Assembly: GCA_963989385.1 (NCBI GenBank)
Contig: OZ022509.1
Location: 77,088,667-77,152,666, forward strand
Direction: 5' to 3'
DNA: 64,000 bases
Source of the DNA: Ctena decussata
Taxonomy: Eukaryota; Mollusca; Bivalvia; Lucinida; Lucinidae
Shown: positions 55,814 through 64,000 of the stretch, one piece after another
Position numbering within the stretch: the stretch's first letter is position 1
How the letters are laid out: the number at the start of each line of letters is the position of its first letter
The notes under the pieces: model-generated
Told to the model about the DNA's origin: nothing
The model's database searches: none
The model's input: only the letters and a program-made list of their open reading frames with translations
Translations under genes and position numbers: made by a program

Positions 55814-56030
55814 GATGGTGCTGTGTGTAACTTCCAGTGCCGGGGCGTCCTACTGAATTGGAACACTGTAGGGCAAGGGCCTACTGTGTTTGCAGTAGGT
55901 GCGGGTGGGTTGTTTGGACATTTTTTCTCTCGTCTAGCATTTCTCCTCTTCTCCCTTTCTCAGGGAGACGGCCCGATATTGACTGAAATACTGTCTCAAA
56001 GGGCCGTTAAACCCAAAACAATCAATCAAT
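55814..56030 (+). mobile_element. SINE family 1 copy
   Basis: GGATGGTGCTGTGTGTAACT to GGGCCGTTAAACCCAAAAC and ATCAATCAATC. Near full length. Confidence 0.85.
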
Positions 56031-56442
56031 CGTCCTTTAGGATCAGAGGATATGTTTTGAGGAATCTGAAAGTTTAGTTTGGTTTAGACTCTTGTTCTAG
56101 ATCATCGTCTATTGTATTATTTGGACCCTTTTAATACTACCCAGTCTTCGTATCGACTGCCCAATTAAAATTAAGAAATTACGATATGCTTTTCTCTGGT
56201 TTCGTCACCTGATGTTGTCAGGGTAATTGAGGAGGCCTTATTAGCCGAAACTACGTAGTCTGACTCATGTTCCTTCTTCTAAACGTATTCTCTGCTCCTG
56301 AAATTTAATTCTGAAACTAACACATGCTGCCTGATGACAGCAAAGACGTCATAAGGAACCAAATATTTAGGTTCTGGTTATGGCGCAGAAATCCTTGTAG
56401 TGTTATAGCATAGAGTTCCCTGTTCTCATGACTTTCTCTACG

Positions 56443-56592
56443 GCGACTTCATCAAGATGCATACGTTTTAACTGTGTCTATATTTAATTCTGACGACCTT
56501 GCGGCTTGCTCTACGGGCGACTTCATCAAGATGCTGAAGTTTTAACTGCAGTGTGTCTGTATTTTATTCTGACGACCTTGCGGCTTACTCCC
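56443..56592. repeat. about 74-bp tandem duplication
   Basis: GCGACTTCATCAAGATGC at 56443 and 56517, each followed by TTTAACTG and TTCTGACGACCTTGCGGCTT. The rest of 56034-56632 is gene-free. Confidence 0.75.
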
Positions 56593-56632
56593 TAGCCTCT
56601 CTTAACGCCTGCTCAACAAAGCCTCTTTTCAA

Positions 56633-56690
56633 AGTAAAAAGTATGCAAAGACCAGGAACTGAAACAATCAAAATCCAAATCCAGCCCTAA
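56633..56690 (+). repeat. dispersed repeat R, 5' 58 bp
   Basis: Identical start to 6662 up to CCAAATCCAGCCCT, then abruptly different. Confidence 0.75.
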
Positions 56691-56754
56691 AGACTTCTTC
56701 TGTTCCTCAATCTGCCGATGGGGGGCGGTTCCTCAATCTGCCGATTGGGGGCGC

Positions 56755-56978
56755 TGGTTGGGTGGTGCGATGATGCTGTGTATAACTTCCAGTGCCGGGG
56801 CGTCCTACTGGTTTGGAACATTGTAGGGCAAGGGCCTACGTACTTGCAGTAGGTGCGGGTGGGTTGTTTGGACATTTTTCTCTCGGTATCATTTCTCTTC
56901 TTTCTCCCGGTCTCTGGGAGACGGCCCGATATAGACTGAAATACTGTCTCAAAGGGCCGTTAAACCCAAAACAATTAA
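56755..56978 (+). mobile_element. SINE family 1 copy
   Basis: GGTTGGGTGGTGCGATGATG to GGGCCGTTAAACCCAAAAC. Full length. Confidence 0.85.
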
Positions 56979-57127
56979 TCCTCAATCTGCCACATCAATT
57001 CAAATGTCTGTACAATACATACAGTTACCCTCAGTGTAAAGCTTTCTTAAGGGAATCTTTGCCCTTTTACATATCAATATTCATCTTTATGCTACCAGAA
57101 CATTTATTCACTGAACAAGATGACAAT

Positions 57128-57330
57128 GCAGGGGGTGGTGGGATGGTGCTGGGTACATAACGTCCAGTGCCGAGGGCTAGGGCCTACTGTGTTTGCAGTA
57201 GGTGCGGGTGGTCATTGTTTGGCCATTTTTCTCTCGTCTATTCTTTCTCTCTCTCTTTGGGAGACGGTCCGATATAGACTGAGATATTGTCTCAAAGGGC
57301 CGTTAAACTCAAAACAACTAACCAACAAAT
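57128..57330 (+). mobile_element. SINE family 1 copy with internal deletion
   Basis: About 25 bases are missing after CCAGTGCCGAGG. The end is CCGTTAAACTCAAAACAAC. Confidence 0.8.
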
Positions 57331-57679
57331 ACGACAATGCTGTTCTTGCTTTATTTCTGCGCCCGCGGATTGATACGTAGGCGTCTCTTAACTGATGTCT
57401 GCAGCTAATGTGTCCCGCGGAATGCGACAGTAAGTGTGGCTCGGAGAGGGATGCTCGTTGCCTGCCGAGACCTGCCATCATATCTTTTCTATCAAACTTT
57501 TGGGGACTAGCGACACTGAAGAAGTTAAATACAGAAACGCGCGTCTGTCGCACTAAATTAGGTATGAATACGTTTATATTCTTAACCAATTCCATTCCAA
57601 AAATGAGCCAACATAGAATCGGTCTTCCAACTAATGTGCGCTTTTACCTTTCCTCTATCTACGCCCAGGTGATATTATA

Positions 57680-57832
57680 AGTATCTTTCATGGGTGCGAG
57701 GTGTGGATAGAAAAATATGTCACGAGAGTCACTGTTCGGCATCACGCGGCTTGCCGAGTGATGCCGAACAGTGATCCCGAGTGACGGATTTTTCTATCCA
57801 AACCTCACAACAATGATAGATACTTTTTCTTG
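57680..57832. repeat. foldback hairpin element
   Basis: Core stem CACTGTTCGGCATCAC / GTGATGCCGAACAGTG (57730-57745 with its inverse), with a 12-base loop. Outer arms TGGATAGAAAAAT / ATTTTTCTATCCA and AAGTATCT / AGATACTT extend it to about 150 bp. 57833-58261 holds nothing else. Confidence 0.75.
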
Positions 57833-58274
57833 CACACCGCGTTTTGTTTTAACTTTAGAACTTTTTAAAATGCGTATTTTTGACGCTAGAAAGGTTTCTA
57901 TTTGATTTTGAAAGAAGGCATCGCTTTCAACAACCGCCATTCGGTTCTTCACGCCAACGTGTGGCGTGCATAAACTAACGTCATTTGCCATCTTCGTGAC
58001 GTCATCTAAAAAGCCAACGTCACTTGACGACGCAGATACGAGACCTGCAATACAACCAATTTATTATATACCTATCAAATGATACACCCTTTGAACTGCC
58101 TGTTTTCTGGCCACCTGATACAGAACGCCGTATCAAACTGACATTTTCCGAATCCGTATCACTATCCTTTAAAACGAGGCTATGTCTCAGCTCAAGCTTA
58201 AGGTGCGTCATTTTTAGAGTGCATCGAAGAACCGAGAACCAGAGAAACAAGACTAGTGACGTAACGTCAACAAA

Positions 58275-58360
58275 CACGTAAAAAATGGCGCGCCTCGATC
58301 GCTCAGTCAGTAGCGTTTGTCTCCCGACTAGCTACATACCTGTGCCGTGCCGGTTCGAAT
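58275..58360 (+). repeat. tRNA-like sequence, probably a SINE head
   Basis: TCGCTCAGTCAG resembles an A box and GGTTCGAATCTTGGTC a B box, about 45 bases apart. The stems are poor, so I do not call a tRNA gene. Confidence 0.3.
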
Positions 58361-58427
58361 CTTGGTCGATGCATTAGCGCTGGCAAGTATGAATGGTTGG
58401 CTGTTCTCTAAGGTATATAATAAACAA

Positions 58428-58589
58428 ATTATTATAATAGTAACTTGATCTGGCGTACTGTATCACGTCTCGTTGATGAGCTCATACCATCGGATCACCC
58501 TCGACGCAAGCGTCTCGGGTGATCCGATGGTATGAGCTCATCAACTGGACGAGATACAGTGCGCCAGATCAAGTTACTATTATAATAAT
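58428..58589. repeat. 162-bp near-perfect palindrome
   Basis: Arms of about 79-82 bp on either side of 58507, from ATTATTATAATAGTAACTTG to its inverse, with only a few mismatches and one short indel. It overlaps the end of the recombinase fragment. Confidence 0.9.
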
Positions 58590-58917
58590 GTGTATGTATT
58601 GAATGGTCGTGATTTTTATCCGGTCCTGGGTGAGATAACATGGGTGAGATAATTTTTTGCAGGTACAGGGGAAGCACGCGGATATCCTTATCCGGTGTGC
58701 AAGAAAAGATAATCGCACATGTACTCCGCATACCGTGCGGTGTTTCCCCTTCCAACAAATTAAGTCGCTGCAAACAAAATTTAAGTCTGGCATTTGCTGC
58801 TGCTGATATAAAAGGCCTGTCACTTAATACCCTAGCCCCACGTAATGTACTGAACGCAACCCCATTATCTTTAATCAAGGCGTTTTCCTTACAAAACTGC
58901 AAATAGCATATCAACAA
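58495..58917 (-). pseudogene. tyrosine recombinase C-terminal fragment (Crypton- or DIRS-like)
   Basis: The frame contains SAAANARLKFCLQRLNLLEG, then ETPHGMRSTCAI. The latter fits the H-x-x-R catalytic box of tyrosine recombinases, preceded by the usual helix. After that the sequence loses similarity; the expected H/W box and nucleophilic Tyr are not in frame. The last 35 codons are encoded by one arm of the palindrome at 58.43-58.59 kb and are unlikely to be original. No upstream catalytic Arg is visible before 58917. It may come from the same YR-retrotransposon family as the gag/RT pieces at 48-50 kb, or from a Crypton. Non-functional fragment. Confidence 0.5.
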
Positions 58918-59144
58918 TCTAACAGGGCAAACTTCTGCTCAGTTGACCTGTATAAAAGAACTACTCTCAGTTTTCCTGCACCTATAGTCTTTCCCTGTCT
59001 AAGTGTGAAGGAAATACTTTATTATCCGGTAGAAAATAAACTTGATCTGTCGTCAGGTCGGCCAAATTCCCCAGCCCTGTCCCCCGTAAAAGCAAGCATA
59101 TTGGAGAATTTTACATTGCGAATCAATAAATTTAAAGAGTAACT

Positions 59145-59640
59145 ACACTTCAGGAACTGACTGAATCAGATCCCAAACCCTATCCCCAACATCAAAGGGA
59201 AAGATTGACAAAGACATCCCAACAAACAATAAATTACAAGTGGTAAGCCGAGTCAGCAACTCTTTCCCAAACAGGTGGCAACTCAGCTATCTTTACTGAA
59301 CTAAATAATTTAGACCAACAGAAGGGTTACAACAGACTAAGCAAATTATACGAAAAACATTTAACAATTATTTTTACCTATTTTCTATTTTTATTATAGA
59401 AGGGTTAAAACGAGAACAGAATAAATTAAACAAGCCCGAACATAAAACAAATTCAACCGCAACGAAAGTACCGCCTTGGGACGGTCAGTAATAACTACTG
59501 GGGGTTTAAACCGGTTTTACTGGGTCCAAACCTTCACCCTCACCCTCCGCCGCGGTGCACACAATTAGTTGGTAGTTCGGTTCGTATGGAAGTCCCCTAA
59601 CTCATCAGAGAGTCATCACGGTCAACAATTAAAATCAAGA
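59145..59640 (+). repeat. dispersed repeat R, diverged long copy
   Basis: Shares CAGGAACTGA, GTACCGCCTTGGGACGGTCA, AATTAGTTGGTAGTTCGGTT and GAGTCATCACGGT with 6680-7085, in the same order. Confidence 0.6.
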
Positions 59641-59787
59641 ATATACCGTGAACTTCTGTGACAGAGAATTTCTTGGATTTCTTAGTTTAAAATAAATATG
59701 CCTTCAAACTTGAGACAACTTGACAGAAAATAATGGCTTAGCCAGTTTTGGCACTACAGACGCCACCGACTGTTCAAGCCGTATCGG

Positions 59788-60010
59788 GGTGGTGCGATGG
59801 TGCTGTAACTTTCAGTGCCGAGCCTTCCTACTGATTTGGAACATTGTAGGGCAAGGGACTACTGTACTTGCAGTAGGTGCGGGTGGGCTTTTTTGGACAT
59901 TTTTCTTTCGTCTATCATTTCTATATTCTTTCTCCCTCTCTTCGGGAGACGGCCCGATATAGACTGAAATACTGTCTCAAAGGGCCGTTTAACCCAAAAC
60001 AATCAATCAA
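59788..60010 (+). mobile_element. SINE family 1 copy
   Basis: GTGGTGCGATGGTGCTG to GGGCCGTTTAACCCAAAAC and ATCAATCAA. Full length. Confidence 0.85.
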
Positions 60011-60127
60011 GCCGAATCGCACTTAAATATTGTTTTACACAAGGTGCTGACGCTGGTTTCCCCACACCCCAAAAAAGCATTCCACAATGTGTCGCGATCA
60101 TTTCAAGCGAAATATGGATCTATTGAT

Positions 60128-60208
60128 CGATTGGTTGTTTTTGGTTCAACGGCCCTTTGAGACGCCCCGGCACTGGAAGTTACACACAGCACAATCGCAC
60201 CAACCCCA
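60128..60208 (-). mobile_element. SINE family 1, two ends joined (internal deletion)
   Basis: Only the first 45 and last 35 bases of the family remain, fused at CGGGGCG|TCTCAAAGGGCC on the minus strand. Confidence 0.75.
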
Positions 60209-60348
60209 AATATGGATCTAAGGTGTCAAATTAAGCTATCTACAGATCCCACTGACATGTGCTTAGGGCAATCACAGGCGGCAAAGTCCGGATTTCCAGT
60301 CAGTCTGCAGCTCTATGCGTGAACTAACGTTTTCCCTATCTCTTTTAG

Positions 60349-61070
60349 ACCCCGCCACATGTTAATGGCGGGGTATTATGTTTTCACGTTGGCTGTCCGT
60401 CCGTCCGTCCGTCCGCACTTCATTTCCGTTCGATAACTTAAGTATTTATTAACGGATTAAGTTCAAATTATGCATATGTGTTTGTACTAAGAATGTCTCC
60501 CTTGGGATTGTTAATGGGCAAATTTCGATAATTACTGAGAGTTACGGCATTTGACAGTTTACAAAAAATGTTTTTGGCCTCTAGTTCCTTTACTAGTTGG
60601 AATATTATGGTGACTCTTCAAAAAATTGATTGTAGCAACAACAGCTATGTGTTACCATAGAAATTTTGTCCTCAAGGGTTACTGTCCCTGCCCTGGGGCT
60701 GTATACATGTATAAAATCATGAGAATTTTTTTATATAAATTCAGAGTTTGAAGCGTTCTTCCTGAAATTTGCAGCAAATGATGAAAAATAAAAGCCTTCT
60801 GTGATGCTCAAAATTTACCCCATGTGGATTACCTGCTGCTGCCCCCGGGCAATATAGATGCATAAAATTTTGAAAAATCTATATCAAATTATGATTTAAA
60901 TAGATTTTTCTGAAACTTGCAGCTACTGATAGAAGTAATAGAAGCCTCTTGAGATGATCAAAATTTGGCCCCAAGGGGGTTATATGCCCCTGCCCCATAT
61001 ACACGTACATGTATGAAATAAATCAGCAAAAAATCGACGAAATTGGTTTGCAGTGGCGGGGTATCACGCA
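60349..61070 (+). mobile_element. pearl-like element E13 (CCCCGCCA type)
   Basis: Head hairpin CCCCGCCA CATGTTAA TGGCGGGG, then GTCCGTCCGTCCGTCCG. The core has three diverged units (AATTTTG, CCCC(T/A)GCCC). The tail CAGTGGCGGGGTATCACG repeats half of the head hairpin. It has its own ends but the common plan. Confidence 0.7.
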
Positions 61071-61234
61071 GTCGTTTGCGTTGCTTTTATTAAAAAAATA
61101 GTAATTTCCCAATGTCCGACGGAACCGCATCTGCTAAAGACCTGCTGAGCGTCAAACTGTTCAAATGAAATTTCCTTTTAAAAGGAAGGCTTGCTCAGCT
61201 GAGACGACATTTTCATGAGTTGTTCTCCAAGTGA

Positions 61235-61455
61235 ACCCAGTTGTTTCGATACCCGGTCTGGCCACATACTTTCGTTTCTTCTTCCGCTGATTAAGAAGGG
61301 CAGTTGTCAGTTATTGGCGAAAGTAGGTGCACATAGTACTGTTTAACCGCTTAGGAGGCGTAAGCCTGCTCAGGAAAAGTGTGGGTAGGATACCCAACCG
61401 TCCCGACATGACCATAGCTGTTTACCGTAGACATAAAGCAAAAATCAATCAAAAA
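61235..61455 (+). mobile_element. tRNA-derived SINE S3, 5'-truncated
   Basis: Starts in the B-box region (CCCGGTCTGGCC) and continues through the family body (CATACTTTCGTTTCTTCTTC, CCGTCCCGACATGACC) to ATAAAGCAAAAATCAATC. More diverged than S4. Confidence 0.75.
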
Positions 61456-61634
61456 CTTCCCTGTCACAAATTCTGTGTAACTCATTTTGTAGGAATGCAT
61501 CAATACAAAACCGAGTTTCACAGACTGGTGATAGCGGATAAAATCAAGATGTCTGATCTTGAAATTTCATCCAATTTCAGCCAGCCTCAAGTGATGTCAG
61601 TAAGAAAGAGTCCAAGCTAGGGTTGGTATCTGGC

Positions 61635-61871
61635 CCCGAGGTTATAAAACTTTTTTCGTGCTCAACTCAGCTGAGCATGAAATTTTCTCTGCTGATAAAT
61701 ATGAAAATGCCAACTAATGTTGGCATTTTCATATTCATAAGCAGAGAAAATTTCATACTCAGCCAAACTGAGCAAGAAAACAACCGTACTTATCAGTAAT
61801 TTGCTATTTATTAGCAGGTAAAATTTCATGCTCAACTCAGCTGAGCATGAAAAAAGTTTTATAACCTCGGA
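61635..61871. mobile_element. foldback element with a second hairpin inside
   Basis: CCGAGGTTATAAAACTTTTT at left is inverted as AAAAAGTTTTATAACCTCGG at right. An inner hairpin pairs ATGAAAATGCCAAC with GTTGGCATTTTCAT, extended by GCAGAGAAAATTT. The palindrome CTCAGCTGAG occurs in both arms. 237 bp. Confidence 0.8.
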
Positions 61872-62049
61872 CCCTGGTTAATACACCTTGTTATACGTGC
61901 CGAACAGCTAAGGTGCTCAGAGCTCGGAGCCTCTCTTTTACATAAACTCGAATACCGATAAAATATGTTTATATTTCTGACAAGACAGCCGAGCAAACAA
62001 CCAGTATAACGACATAAGGAATTGCTACATTTTTGTATTTTTATATATA

Positions 62050-62228
62050 CAGTCAAACCTGTCTAAAGGGGTCACTGTATTAAGGGGTCACTTGTCTTTA
62101 GCAGCCACTTTTTGTGGGTCCCATATACCAAAATACAGTGCAAATGAACCTGTATTAAGGGGTCACCTGTTTTAAGCAGCCAATTTCTGTGGGTCCCATA
62201 GGCTGACCCCTTAAGACAGGTTTGACTG
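62050..62228. mobile_element. mariner/Tc1-like MITE
   Basis: TA-flanked ends CAGTCAAACCTGTCT and AGACAGGTTTGACTG. Interior GGGGTCAC units. CAGT ends with TA duplication are typical of Tc1/mariner-derived MITEs. Confidence 0.8.
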
Positions 62229-63070
62229 TATCTTAGATCTTTAACCGAAATGGCTTCTTTAAAATTTCAGCAGACCTAAGGAGATTCCATTTTCCATGTA
62301 CTCGTATGGAACTGACACTCAGAGGTTTGCTTTCATAGCCCTTCAGTATCTTCACTGAACGTGCACATTAGAGAGAATCACAGTCAACTGTGGTTCCCGA
62401 TAAAAATGAATCCTGGACCTCTCGGCCATGAAAGTCCGATCATAATGAAGTCATCCAACAGATCTAATGCAAAGCCCAAGGAAGTCACAGAATTTTCTCA
62501 TTCTAGTGTAATAAATCATACACTTAACCCATCGTTAATTTGACGCAAAATTGTGACAATATGATAGGAAGCCACAAATTAATTTCTTATCGGAATTTCC
62601 ATTGTTCACGGTTTCTTATTGTGTTTTCAAAGAAATAGCGATATTTCAACACTAATTTTCAAGGAGTCTGCATTAATTCACTTCGGATTTTAGGTTTCAA
62701 GTGCAGTGAGACCAATATCTCAGACAGACCACTATTTAACTCTGCGTAAATCCACTATTTAACTCTGCGTAAATGTTTTACTGAGTTGTGCAAGACTCGA
62801 CAACTCAGAATCAAGTACTTCCAAGAGCGTAACTGCCTATGGTGCGTATTGAAATTTGTCAATTTACTAAACTTAAATAAGCATCTCGTACATATTTGAT
62901 GATGCTTAAATAGTCTAAATTTGACAAGATTTCAAGAGTAACTGCAAACAGACACAACTACATGAAATACCCCTCAGGCCAAACTCTTATTCTTGCTCTG
63001 AAGGGTATAAAACATAATTGTGCGTAACATGTAATTACCCCTAGCTACGCCTTTGACTTCAAACAAGAAT
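62229..63070. other. gene-free stretch
   Basis: Contains a 24-bp tandem duplication (AACTCTGCGTAAAT, near 62737 and 62761). Nothing else supported. Confidence 0.4.
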
Positions 63071-63079
63071 TTGTATTAT

Positions 63080-63362
63080 AAAGCCTGGCCGGGTAGCGCA
63101 ATCGGTAGGGCACCTGACTCGTAAGTCAGAGGTCCTGGGTTCGAATCCTGGTCTGGCCACATACTTTCGTTTCTCCTTCCGCTGATTCAAGAAGGGCAGT
63201 TGTCTGTTACTGGCGAATGTATGTGCACTTAGTACTGATTAACCGCTTAGGAGGTCTAATCCTGCCCAGGAATAGTGTGGTTAGGTTAACTGACCGTCCC
63301 GACATGACCTTAGTTGTTTACCGTGGACGTTAAGCATCAAATCAACCAACCAACCAACCAAC
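63080..63362 (+). mobile_element. tRNA-derived SINE S4, full length
   Basis: tRNA-like head at 63083-63160 (A box TAGCGCAATCGG, B box GGTTCGAATCC), body as S1, tail ACCAACCAACC. TTGTATTAT at 63071-63079 and 63363-63371 is the target duplication. The anticodon arm has a six-base loop, so it is not a functional tRNA. Confidence 0.9.
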
Positions 63363-63784
63363 TTGTATTATCAATTCAACACATAATTATAAACAGAGAT
63401 GGTGAGTATGGGTAACCAGTTGAGTAAAGTTCAGAATTGTCTTTGAATTATGTCCCTTTGACCATGGGACCAAAAAAAAAACAAAAAAAAAACCAGTTTA
63501 ACTATTATACTTCTAAAAGTTGAATAATCCTGTAAAAGGGGTCTGTACCAATAAATATCGCTGACTCTACAAGCCTCAATTCCCAAGAAAGCCAAATATG
63601 TGAGTGCCAAAATTGAAATGTAAAAATAACATATTGGAATTTTAAGAATAAAATCTTACAATCACTGACTCAAGCAATATGTTAAACAGGAGAATCTGAG
63701 ATGGAGTCAACTTTATAAGCATTTTTACAAGTCAATATATACAGTAGTAGTTACCGATTAGAAGTATCATATTTAATTTCAATA

Positions 63785-64000
63785 AACTTGTGTCTGATCT
63801 TGACATCGATGCTAACACTCCTGATTCATGAAATTGTAAAGATTCCAAATTTATTTACCCATCAGCAGGTCATGTTGTGACTGGAAATTTGAAGATCATC
63901 CCGGATTCTAGAATTCGTAACATTGTTTCTAAGGGTCCTAAGTATAGATTCCCTTCCCATATCGATTTCAACAGATGTAGGGAAGAAATTGCATCTGCAT
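63785..64000 (+). pseudogene. retroelement-like coding fragment, cut by the window edge
   Basis: One frame reads FNKLVSDLDIDANTPDS, an in-frame TGA (63829-63831), then DSKFIYPSAGHVVTGNLKII, RIRNIVSKGPKYRFP, IDFNRCREEIASA to the last base. The AGHVVTGNL...KGPKYR pattern recalls a conserved stretch of retroelement polyproteins in aquatic invertebrates. I cannot name the family. The single TGA replaces a codon in otherwise continuous protein-like sequence. 63363-63784 before it holds only poly-A runs. Confidence 0.45.

Noticed and set aside
63083..63160. Functional tRNA gene
   Set aside because: The anticodon arm has a six-base loop and the sequence is the head of a repeated SINE with target duplication.

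Overview
This is about 64 kb of repeat-saturated eukaryotic DNA, most likely from a bivalve mollusc. The evidence is the abundance of pearl-like elements (terminal hairpin, GTCC/ACGG tetranucleotide run, tandem core), tRNA-derived SINEs, palindromic MITEs, and coding fragments of the transposon types common in marine invertebrates. I see no conventional multi-exon host gene. Almost every coding stretch can be read as part of a mobile element, intact or broken. There is no rRNA gene, no convincing functional tRNA and no CRISPR.

Layout. 0-21.3 kb: nested pearl-like elements with 145-450 bp tandem cores, SINEs, small inverted-repeat elements and a Mutator-like transposase fragment. 21.3-47.4 kb: the most interesting part. 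A pair of inverted arms (left 21295-27826, right 41610-47400, each interrupted by later insertions) encloses two convergent genes. Each arm carries the same putative leader exon (start codon, seven residues, GTAAGT donor), about 97% identical by eye. From the left arm this exon joins in phase to a C2H2 zinc-finger exon on the plus strand (27358-29372). The right arm lies upstream of a long, broken minus-strand gene (36593-41035). That gene joins a YqaJ-type PD-(D/E)XK nuclease to a protein with features of an RNase H-like transposase (D in DGQW, D in DCSH, E in the GSLVAE segment). I propose a large long-TIR DNA transposon whose TIRs supply promoter and first exon to two different genes. A nearly intact I/Jockey-type LINE (21593-27286) is inserted in the left arm with a 12-bp target duplication. 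The right arm carries two pearl-like elements and a LINE scrap.

47.4-64 kb: a YR-retrotransposon remnant (gag and RT start, minus strand) split by another pearl-like element; a THAP/DDE_Tnp_4 (PIF/Harbinger-like) transposase pseudogene at 51.0-54.9 kb whose intron filled with repeats; a dense SINE cluster at 54.9-60.2 kb; a tyrosine-recombinase fragment; several foldback elements; and a retroelement-like coding fragment running off the right edge.

Several insertions can be dated relative to one another because both filled and empty sites are present in the window. All motif calls are by eye. Family names come from remembered domain signatures and were not searched.
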